Position numbers and translations under genes: made by a program. Positions 13,351-23,138 of a stretch of DNA of 64,000 bases are shown one piece after another. The notes under the pieces are model-generated. The model saw nothing but the letters and a program-made list of their open reading frames with translations. It did no database searches and had not been told where the DNA came from. The DNA is from Fusarium oxysporum f. sp. lycopersici 4287 (taxonomy: Eukaryota > Ascomycota > Sordariomycetes > Hypocreales > Nectriaceae): NCBI RefSeq assembly GCF_000149955.1, contig NC_030986.1, forward strand, positions 4,739,870 to 4,803,869, read 5' to 3'. Every line of letters begins with the position of its first letter. The stretch's first letter is position 1.

Positions 13351-15567
13351 ATGACCGGCACAAACTCTCGGATCCCAATGTCATATTCATTCGACCTTCG
13401 TGCGCCCATCATAAGAGACAGTACAACAACCGTGTTACCGACCACATCTGCAACATCGCCGGGCTTCTCCTGCAACTCGCCGGAGGAACCCACCACCCAA
13501 GACGGTCAAGATCACGACGATGCCCAATCCCAAGGATCGGGAAAACGACAGCGGCGACTGACCACCACCGACTTTACTCGCAGGAAACGCGCTGTGACAG
13601 CCTGTCAATTCTGCCGTGTCCGTAAGACAAAGTGCGATAATGTTCGTCCAACATGTGGCTTTTGCGTGCGGCATAGAGCCAAGTGCATCTATTTAGACGC
13701 AGACAGTGAGATGGGAGATGAGGGGGTGGAAGATGCCGTTTCCAATCGTCAAATACTGGACCGCCTGGATGAAATAAAGGAGATACTCCAGAAGACCAAC
13801 GACTCACCTCAACCTTTCTCAGACATTGAGCCTATACTCACTAATACCGAAGCCCCCCAGACACCTGCAGCTGGCAGTCCATGGACAAGGTTCTCTGCTG
13901 GTGCACAATACGAAACACAAAAGGCATCAAAAGTGCAACCGTACGAATCTGAACGACTTCCCTTTGCTGCTCTACGTTGTGAATCCCTGCTTCAATGGCC
14001 GGCACTCTGCAACATTATCCCGAGCGATGCCCGTGACGTTGACTCGTTCCCACTAAGTCCGGGGTACAAAGAAAGCAGTGTACAGAAACCAAACAGTACT
14101 GGGAAGGGTATCGATGAATCCTCATTTGTCACCCTGTGCCGAAAGTTTCTTGCACATGTGCATCCCCGAAATCCGGTTCTGGACGGACAGCAACTCATAA
14201 GGCATGCTCGTACTACAGAAGAAAATGGTCTGAAATGGGACACTTCATCCTGCCTCGTTGTAAGCCCGCCATCTTTCTTCATATCCTATCAACCTAACAA
14301 TTTCAGCTTTTGTCATGTGCTCTGGCTGAATATACTGGCTTTTGGATAAAGCCAAATGAGTATCTTGTCCCGCCAACTCGGGAGCAGCTTCGACAAAGAG
14401 ACGACCCCGACCAGGGTCCCAGGGCTGAACCATACTATGCAGCAGCGCAAAAGAGGATGGGTCTTCTTGGGAATACTATTGAAGATATTCAGTGTTTTGT
14501 CTTGGCGACCATATTCGAGAAATTTGCCTTTCGCCCGTTGAGGGCGTGGTACTACGTTCAACAAGCCTGTTCCCGTCTGGAGATTCATCTGCGCCAGCGT
14601 GGTGAAAGACCTCGAGTACCTTTTCGGCAAAACAACCCAGCAGACTATCATTTAGAGCAGAGACTCTTCTGGACCTGCTTTCGAGCAGAAAGGTCAGTAA
14701 TAACCACCGATATATTTGGTAGTTGAGTGTTGATTCGTTTGCAGTGAGCTTGTCTTTGAACTAGGATTGCGACCAAGTGCCCTCGAGAGTTTCTCATACC
14801 CAGAGCCGCTTCCAACACCCCCGGAAGGCCTATTAGCTGGGGCTGGACAGACTCCAAGAAGTGAAGGCTCGCATATCGATCAGGATGAAGAGCAACGCTA
14901 TGTTGACGAGCGAGGGTGGTACTACTACCTGTCCGAAATTTCCATCCGGCGTACGGTAGACGAGACCTTGAACCTTTTGTACAGAAATGGGGAAGAGTAT
15001 TGGATGAAGCACCCAACATACTTGATTCGTCAGTACCATGAATCTGAGCAACAGATATCGCAGTGGTAAGTTTCTAGTTGACTTAACGTAGCCTACAAAG
15101 CTGACGCACCGAGTTTCAGGCATTACCATCTTCCTGCTGCAGTTCAGTTTGAAAACGATAAACTTCCAGAAGAGGAATTTGCATCTGCTCTTCAAGGCAG
15201 GGCATCCCTTTGGCAAGAGTATACGCTTCGCCCTATCTTTTATTACCTGCTGCACTGCCCTCAAGATGATCCTGTCTTTCCTCAGGCGCATATCCTTGCG
15301 CTCAAAGAACTCGATATCTGCGCCAGAATGATCCATCGCCTCGCTTTCCAAGGGCGTCATGGCGGTACATGGCTAATATCTCGTAAGATCTTCCTAAGCG
15401 CCTGTATCGTTCTTGCTGCTGCCTCTAATCCGCACCGAATTCATCCTCCTGATGAGTGGCAGATGCTCATTGAACTCGCAATACACACACTGGAGCGTTG
15501 GGCAGTGGATGCTGTTGACGTTGGGCAGATGGCCGAAATTTTGAGACATATGTATCACCAAGTATGA
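13351..15567 (+). CDS. Zn2Cys6 transcription factor
   Basis: Fungal binuclear zinc-cluster regulator, nuclear. Four exons (13351-14259, 14307-14692, 14745-15065, 15120-15567) encode 687 residues. The start is the ATG at 13351; the frame is open further upstream but only from a TTG. Seen: a Ser/Thr/Gln-rich N-terminus, a basic run (KRQRR, TRRKRA) and the perfect cluster C85-x2-C88-x6-C95-x6-C102-x2-C105-x6-C112, followed by a short linker and a likely dimerisation helix (DRLDEIKEIL). The C-terminal two thirds resembles the fungal-specific middle homology region, with LLSCALAEYTGFWIKP at the first splice and helices around YYYLSEISIRRT. It is the nearest regulator to the MFS-sulfatase-ABC group but lies 2.6 kb away, so a pathway-specific role is only a hypothesis. 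Confidence 0.9.
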
Positions 15568-15955
15568 ACAATAATGCATCAAATTAGTTTATAAGTAATA
15601 ATTGAGTGATCTCCTAATATACATCGCTTGTTGTAAACTTCAGTTTTTCATATAATAGATCACTAGGTTTAGTATACTCTGGTAGAGGTGATGGAAGACC
15701 CTGTAGGATCATTCGCACTTGTTTGTATTTCGCCGGTTGCATCTTGCTATTGTCACAAAACTTTATGTAAATCATGAAGTTCGTTTGTATTCAATCTGGG
15801 GTTCATAAATCGTTACTGACTAAGGTACTAATAAAGAGACTCCTGAATCGACGCTGAGCCTGCCTGATAGATTGCCTTCACTACATATATCGTTCAATGA
15901 AAGCAATAAAATCACAATCACACACATAAAAAGAGATAATTTGAGTCTCTTTGTC
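15568..15955. other. Intergenic, convergent 3' ends
   Basis: AT-rich spacer between the stops of the Zn2Cys6 gene and the AAA+ gene. It should hold both 3' untranslated regions; nothing else is seen. Confidence 0.6.
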
Positions 15956-18478
15956 TCACTCCTCGTCGGAATCGTTGAGAGTCTTCTCAAATCCCTCAAG
16001 GGGAACTGCAGTTTTGATGTAGTCGCGGAATCCACGGCTCATCTTCACAACAGCCCTGAGATGCTTCTCACTGATTGTAACCCGCTCGGAATTCTCCTCT
16101 TGAGCCTCATTCTCGGCCAGAGCGAGGGCTGTTTGCATGGCGTTGCGAATCTCTCGCCCATTCCACTTGAGACTACGAACATCCTGGCTATTCCACACAA
16201 ACTCGCGAGCCGCACCAGAGACATGGATCAAACCGTTTGAATCTCGGCTCAAGCGATCAAAGTTATGAGTCCAGATGCGCTCACAGTCCTCGTGAGTAAG
16301 ACTCTTGTAATGCAGTGCGACGTGAATACGGCTGAGGAATGCAGTATCAAATGACTGAACACGATTGGTGGTCAGGAAGAGAACTCCACGATAGTACTCG
16401 AGGGCCCGAAGAAACACAGATACAAGCCCGTTCCGGGTAATATCCTTAGAGCGACGGCGCTCGAGGTAGATATCCGCTTCATCAAGGAGGACAAGAGCAC
16501 CGTAGCGTTGGCCAAGCTCAAGGAAGTAGCTCAAGTTGGCCTCAACATTGAACGAGTCAACACTGAGATCACCACTGGTAAGTGAAATAAGGGGCCGATT
16601 GGTAAGCTCGGCGACGCATTCAGCGGTGCATGTCTTTCCAACGCCAGGTGCACCATGGAGCAGGAAGATTCGGCCTTCTCCTTTGTTCTTAATAAAGTCA
16701 TTACCCCAAGGGGACAGCTTCCCGTCTCCCAAGTCAGCAGCAAACTTTCCAATCAAGGCCTTAACAGTCATCTTGATCTCATCGTCAAGAACAAGATACT
16801 TGAAAGCTTCCTTGTCCGTCTTCAGCTGCTTCAGGTTGGCGATGTTTAAGTGACCCCATCGTCGGTCGCCAAGGAGGAATCCTGGCATAGTCTTGCTGCA
16901 CACAAGATAGAAGAGGTCGCTATCTGGGGGAGAGTCTTGGGTAGGATCAAGGTCTTCGAATCCATGATACGGGCTTTCGGTACTATAGTTTGGGCGGTTT
17001 GCCATACAGGCATCGCAGCCACATCGCGGGAGATCCTTGGGAAGATGGTCCTTGGAAGGAGGCGCGGTTTCATTGTAAACTGGGATGCGGTGGTAGCGAC
17101 CCGCGCGCATGTTGTCGGGTCCTTGATTATAGAATGTATCAAATCCAGGGGCATCACATATAACACGGCCGCACATGAAGCCGGTTGGCCCACGGCATTG
17201 TCTGTTGCTCGGCCCAGAATTCACAAGAAGCCCCTCGTATTCCATGTAAGTTGGTCGCTTCAAAAGCTCCCAATAGAGCTTGCCTAGGGCAATGTTCTTT
17301 TCCCTCATTGTAATTCCGCCTTGGGCTTCGAGATCTTCAGGCCAAAAAGCTGCAGGAATGATGGAAAGGCTCCCGATGGCTTGCTCACCAAGCCAGGGAG
17401 AGAGGTTGTAGCTGAACATGAAGCGATTGACTTTTGTACCGTTTGACTCGAGCATCCAGCAATTAATGTTGTACACATCACAGGAGCTGTTGTGTCCCTG
17501 CCCCATGGTGACGCTGCTAATGACATATGGGGTCCAGATATCATAGCGCTTTGCGTAGAAGACTTCACCTGGCTTGAGCAGAAGCCAAAAGAGATCAAAG
17601 GTAGCTCTAGGGGTAGCAAGTTGATGACGCTCCTCTTCACGACGGATCTCATCGCCGAGGTTATCGTCAAGGAATTTGAGGAGAACGTCGATATGCTTAG
17701 ATGTAGTCGCGGCGTAATCAGAATCATGGGCCAATGGTTGGTGATCCTTGTAACGGGCGAGCTCCTGTCGATGATGGTAGAGGACCCGGTAAGGGGCATT
17801 GATCTTGACAGGCTTGCCGTCAAAGCTGACGTAAGGATAGTAGGCTACTACGGCCTTAAGGGCATTGATAAGGTGATCTGAATGAATGATCATGAAGGGA
17901 CGTGAAATTTCTGGACCAGGAACTTCGGGATCTTGACCTTCATCTGGGTAGAGATTGTCGTAGCGATAATCAATGTTCTCGAATGCTTCAGTAATCGGCC
18001 TGTCTTCCTGGTCTCGAGGACCTCGAGATCGACGGTGGATAGGGATGGGGGATCGGCTCCGGGGTAAGACCTTCGTTATGATCTCGATAACGGGTTTCTC
18101 ATCTCCAGTTGCATCGTCATCGACAACAAGGTTGATATCGCCATTGAATCCATACGGGGGAACATTCTTGAAAGCTACAGGGCTCTGGCGGCCTGCTATA
18201 CGGTTAGCTCGACATCACCATAGAGGATACATGGCTGAAGACTGACATTCTATGACATTATTTTGCCAACCGAGATACTTGACCACATGAAGGACGTCTG
18301 GCACTTTGCCATCAATCTTAAGAATTTCTGTTTTTGGGCACACCCTGGGCATAGAGGCCATGTGCGGACTATGTCTATATCTTGGCCTGGACCTGGGGGG
18401 GATATCCTCGAAGCTCACAATGGAGCTGGAGTCGTCGCCATCGACGACGTTGACTTCATGAGGCTGAGGAGTATCCAT
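15956..18478 (-). CDS. AAA+ ATPase, fungal DUF7025-type
   Basis: AAA+ family ATPase of a type expanded in filamentous fungi. Two exons, 18247-18478 and 15956-18195, encode 823 residues; the 50 nt intron restores the frame as VIES|GRQSP. The ATG at 18478 is the first in frame; the upstream open part starts with TTG. The N-terminal third is acidic and Ser/Arg-rich. The middle part (FDGKPVKINAPYRVLYHHR onward) resembles the DUF7025 domain found ahead of these ATPases. The ATPase domain has Walker A GAPGVGKT with K598, Walker B ALVLLDEAD, and a lid with FLSRIHVALHYKSL and an arginine-bearing sensor region. A YERRR-like stretch (YLERRRSKD) follows Walker B. Biological role is not established for most members. 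Confidence 0.88.
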
Positions 18479-19429
18479 GATGCTTCTGAAGAACAAACAA
18501 ACTTATACGGAGATAAGAAAGACACTGAAGTCAAAAGACAGTTATGTCAAGAGGGTCTGAGGGTCTGAGGGTCTGAGCCGACCAGAGGAGAAACTGTGAG
18601 CATTCTGTCTGCTTTATAGAGCAATTGACAAAGCTGTGTAAGCTGAGACTGGCCTATCATGGTATTGAGAAACAGTCCACCCAATCAAGGGGTTCCCCTA
18701 TCATTAGCTATGGTACCAGTCAAGGCAGCAACGCCAAGTTTCAAGCCCCAGGTTGTTTGCCTTGAGCAAGTGTAACACAGTTCTGGAGTAGCCTATAGGG
18801 AGGCAAGAAACCCTAGGACCTCAATCCTAGATGATAGAAAGATTTAGGCAAGTTTGCCTAAAATTGCCTAAGCTTAGGGGACTCTTTGACAAGCTCATTT
18901 TGGCATCCTCTTTCAATGTCTGAAGTTTTCTTGCTCCCTGGGTGTAGCATATGGAGTGATGTGGAGATATTGGGCATGCCAGCTGCAGCACAGCCCTATG
19001 CAGCCTTAAGTGGCATTGCTGAAGGTCAAAAGTGGATCTGTCTTTTGATGTGCGGGGGATTTATAATATGAAGTTATTGTGAGGGTAAGCTCCCAGATCA
19101 TTACTCCACCAAACAGTTTATTCAGTCTAGGGGCCAATAGACCTTAGACGATGTTAGGTATTTTTTGACATCTTGCCTTGAGGTCGCTGTCCCAGTTGAT
19201 ACTGAAATATTTCTGAAATAAGCAAATCGTTTTCGACTGATTGAGAAAGGAAATCAACTTTCAATTCTCGGTTATCTACAGAAGTAGGCTACCATCCACA
19301 AGGTTGCACTGCCTTCCAAAATGCCCCGTAGTAAGCCTTGGACTATCTTATGCAGCCAACCATCGGAACTAGTCCTGTGTGTTCCCGCCAACCCATCTGA
19401 ACCCAAGCAAGCAAGCCAGCAGAGAGCTC
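18479..19429. other. Intergenic with 8-bp tandem repeat
   Basis: About 950 bp between the AAA+ gene start and the MYND gene stop. It contains three head-to-tail copies of gagggtct at 18551-18574 and a cluster of gcctaa-like motifs around 18846-18872. No gene is supported; the 61-codon plus frame at 18886-19071 is not convincing. Confidence 0.5.
18551..18574. repeat. Tandem repeat (gagggtct)x3
   Basis: Three perfect copies of an 8-bp unit just upstream of the AAA+ gene start. Confidence 0.8.
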
Positions 19430-20454
19430 TCAGTGCGTAGTCCTCTCCTGATATGCCCCCAGATGAGGTTGATAACTTGACATGTGTGTGATCACTCTGT
19501 GGGCCAAATCATCGAGAATGGCTGCAAAGTGAGCGTCAGACCCCTGAGTCAATCCTTGATGAAATAATGCGCGAACTAGAGTGGCGAAGTGTCGACGATA
19601 ACCTTTCTCAATTTCAATGTCTGCCAACTGTTGTTCATTGGGCCCTCCTGTGAGTATGAAGAAAGGCGAGCGTGGAAGCTCGTCCTGGTCGGTGGTTTCA
19701 GTGTGACCGTAAGGCTGTAACAGCTCATACGAGGAGCAGTTGTTCTGTGTAATGTATTTCTTGAGGGGAAGCAGAATATCCCGGAAGCCATACTGACAGC
19801 CTGTGATGTCGATCAACCATCGTTCCCCTGATGAGTCCAACGTCGCTTCGACAATGGTATGGAACACCCTGTCGGTCATGATGCCATCAGGGGGGTGAAA
19901 TCTGATAGGGAGGAGGGGTTTCCGGATCTCAACAATGGCGACATCCATTCGAGAGACAATTCCTAATCGATTCCTGTTAGCAGGATGACCCTGGATCAGA
20001 ATAGACGGCTTGACCTACCGGCCAAGAGACCCCTGGTCATCGGACCAAGGAGAGAAATCGACATAGTACACTGGTTCACTAGAAGAGCGGCTTCTTTGTG
20101 ATTTTCAATACGGGTGAGGTGACTCGGGAAAAGATGGCGCTCAATTCGGTTCGGGTTGTGTATGAGGACCAGAGTTCCGAAGTCTTCGTCATGTTCGATT
20201 TTTGTCAAATGAATGTCATACACAACCTCCTTGTACGCCAAAAGTGCTGCTTTGAGTAGCTCGGCTGTACGTAAAAGAGTTTTCCGTCGTTGCATGTTGT
20301 AGCAATACTCTTGATGAGTTGGCTCGTGAGCTGCCTGGCATTCAGGGCTGCACCAGAAGGTAGTGACAGCATCTCCGTCTTGGTATTCTGGAGCTCCCAT
20401 ACAATGGGAGCACCCCACGGTTGAATACTTGCCACAATGAGCGCAACTGCCCAT
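19430..20454 (-). CDS. MYND-type zinc finger protein
   Basis: Two exons, 20019-20454 and 19430-19962, give 322 residues. The acceptor tag at 19963-19965 was chosen because the nearer cag leads to an immediate stop. The N-terminus is a complete MYND finger: C4, C7, C15, C18, C35, C39, H47 and C51, with the C39-x7-H-x3-C spacing of the family. A basic helical region follows (MQRRKTLLRTAELLKAALLA), then a globular part of unknown type with HPPDGIMTDRVFHTIVEATL and GERWLIDITGCQYGF. MYND fingers bind proline-rich peptides, so an adaptor role is likely; no SET domain is present. The function of this subgroup is not known to me. Confidence 0.85.
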
Positions 20455-20992
20455 TAGTGCTCGATAGAGGATGCTTCAGGTTGAAGAAGTTGGGAGTTGT
20501 TGTGCATGTGAGGGTTTAAAAGGAGAAGTGCAGCGAGACCATGAATCACGAAGAATAAGTGACTGCTCAGGCTCCTGGTTTAGCTTGGTCTGTTGCTAAG
20601 TATTGAACAAGCACAATCGGAAGGTGTCGGCCTTCCTAGGTACCTACAAAGCGAAAAGTGAACCTCTATACAGAAAGCAGACGTGCCAGCAATACTCATC
20701 CAGGTGACTAGAAGGCACCACTCTCGTATGATACGGGCCGGAACACATAATTGCGATTTTTGCGCTTTTGGGGAAATGAGGCAGACAGGCAAAAAGAACG
20801 GTCACCTCATTGCCATTTATGATGCCAAATAATTCTATACGACAGAAGGGACGCAGCCTCTATGCTCAATTTCCACCCTATAACGCCGTCCAGCTTGTCC
20901 AAAACTCCACCACTTTTAGTACCTAAGGGAGACACAAGAGAACCCAAATCAGAGAACCCCAAGTTCTTTCAGTCAACTAGCGGCGGAGTTAT
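20455..20992. other. Intergenic
   Basis: Promoter of the MYND gene and 3' region of atg6, both on the minus strand. Nothing else supported. Confidence 0.6.
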
Positions 20993-22503
20993 TCAGTTCC
21001 CACCATTTCTTGCGTTGGAAGTGACGTTGCTGGCGTGCGCGAGCAGAAACTTACAACACGTCAATGTCAGCTTGCACGCCTTCGTCCATCCATCATCTTG
21101 CGCAATGCCGAGTTTGATGCTGACATCGCCAATTTTGTCACCGTCAATCTTATATGGCAAGCTAAGAGGTGTGCCCGTTGCATCTGTTTGCCTATGGACA
21201 TACGCGCCCAGCTGTCGTACAAGCTCCAGGAACCCAACCATGGCGTTATCAAAGCGTCGGTGCATGAATGTTAATCCTAGAGGCATATCTCCAGAGCTGT
21301 ACAACTCAAGTACATGCTTCTTTGGGGGGGCATTGACAGCGCGACTGCCTAGTCGACTGGAAGAAGGGCTTGGTACTTCGTATCGGATGATTCTTGACGT
21401 GCTTCCCATAGGCTGCGGGTCATATCCATCGAATCTGTAGGAAAGTTTGTCCGCAACGGTAACCAAGAGTAGCAGTGCGTGTCCCCACGCGGCGTTGATT
21501 TCTGGCCAATCTACCGGTTTGTTAGAGAGACGACCAAGCCGAAGACCGTTAATTGTCGCAAAGCTCCCATCGTGGCTGATACAAAATGTGTCGTTATATA
21601 CGTTAGATCGCTGCAGCTTTTCTAGGAGCTGGGAATCGTTGCTGTACTTGGCGTTGATGCTGTCCTTTTCCGCCTGGAATTCACCCATCTTGGTAGCAAA
21701 CTCGTTTCGTTCCCTCCAGAACTTCTCCTCCTCTTTGTCCAGTTGTCGCGACTCCTCCTCAAGAGCTACGAGCTCCTCATCTAAGGAAGTCTTTTCCGAC
21801 TCCAGCTTCTTCAGCTCTTCCATAGCTGTTGCTCTATCCTGCTCAGCTTTTCTCAGCGCTTCCTCTTGAGCTTTCATGTCTTCTTCGCTTGGTTTGTTTG
21901 CTTTCGCCTCCTTAAGATGTTTCACATAGGCGTCTCTTTCGCGTGAAGCAACCTCTAGCTTCTTCTGTAGGCCCTCAACAAGCATTTCCGTACATTCAAC
22001 ACAGATAGGGTGGTCGATATCGGATCGCGCAGATAGAATTTCGAAAAGTCGGTTGACCCTATCCATCTCGTTTCCCACAGGCGCGTCAACATTATCCCCA
22101 TTACTTCTGGCAGAGCTGGCACGGCGCAATGCTGTTGGCATAGCGTGAGACTCTGGAGGCTGACTCGGGTGAGTCATCTGGGACTCTGACAATAAAACGA
22201 AAGACATAGAGGAATCGCGGGGATGCCCTCCATGGTTGCGCTTGAACGTCGGTGGCCCGGTATTTCTTGAGACTGTTTCGTATAGAGACTTGCGCGCTTG
22301 CTCTTGTGGTTGCGTAATCGGTGGGCTCGTTACAGATGATTTCTTGAGGGTTTGGGGAGATGTAGATGCTGGCGAGCGAGGTCAGATACATGCGCAGAAA
22401 AAGGATCAGGCCACATACAAACAAGCACATCGTAGGCGGCTGGATTGAGGTCCTCGAGGGACCCGTCCAGCCTGAGAGGCTGGCGGCATTTCTGGCAGTT
22501 CAT
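20993..22503 (-). CDS. atg6: Atg6/Vps30 (Beclin-1)
   Basis: Subunit of the class III phosphatidylinositol 3-kinase (Vps34) complexes that drive autophagosome formation and vacuolar sorting. Two exons, 22419-22503 and 20993-22368, encode 486 residues; the 50 nt intron lies in the 29th codon. The first exon encodes MNCQKCRQPLRLDGSLEDLN, the usual N-terminal CxxC and LDxSL motif of fungal Atg6. Residues about 80-150 are disordered and Ser/Pro-rich. HPICVECTEML introduces a second CxxC-like pair, followed by a long coiled coil (about 155-260) rich in Glu and Lys. The C-terminal BARA domain (about 270 to 475) contains NVYNDTFCISHDGSFATING, RLGRLSNKPVDWPEINAAWG and TLTCCKFLLAHASN. Its complex-I partner Atg14 is encoded about 9 kb away on the other strand. 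Confidence 0.97.
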
Positions 22504-23138
22504 ACTTGGGTTAGCGAGCAGGCATTGTTCGAGAACGGTTGCTGGATGAATGCGCTGTACAGAGCTTTTGAGAAAGCGTCCCGTGTCGTTGGTGGGAAAG
22601 GTAGGGAAAGTAAAGAAATGGACAGAGTAAGGTGTGGATGTCTTAGCGGTGACGTCGGGTTATGTTTAGCACTGGGAGCCACGAGCCAATGCGCAGTTGA
22701 TCACAGGGTACGGAATCATATGGAGAAATTTAGAATAAGCTATATCCTTCATTACACAACAAGTAAAGAAAAGAAACTAATTACAAAGAAAGATCTATCA
22801 CAACTAAGCCTGGCTTTCATATTCTTTCACAAGGTCACATGAAGCTATCAAAGGTTGATAGCGTCCACATGATAATGGACGGATGGTTTGCATTAAGCAT
22901 GTAGTTAACCCCGCCAAATTGATCGATAAGATCCATATGGAGCCAAGCACTTTACGCGATGCACGGCCCCTAATGGCGCGTCACGGCGCGTCTAGACCCT
23001 TCAGTTGCTCCTCCAACGAAACATCGTCATCAAAGAATGCAGGAGCCATCAAAATGGAAGGCTACCATGCATCCTGTTAAAGAATATGTCGCAAAATTAT
23101 GCATGATTTAATGTCGACAAAGATTCTTCATAGTGACA
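22504..23138. other. Divergent promoter, atg6 / scm3
   Basis: Spacer of 635 bp between two divergent starts. The plus frame at 22366-22842 overlaps the atg6 first exon and intron on the other strand and is a shadow. No motif was assigned. Confidence 0.55.

Noticed and set aside
22366..22842. Plus-strand 158-codon frame next to atg6
   Set aside because: Overlaps the atg6 first exon and intron on the opposite strand; no domain.
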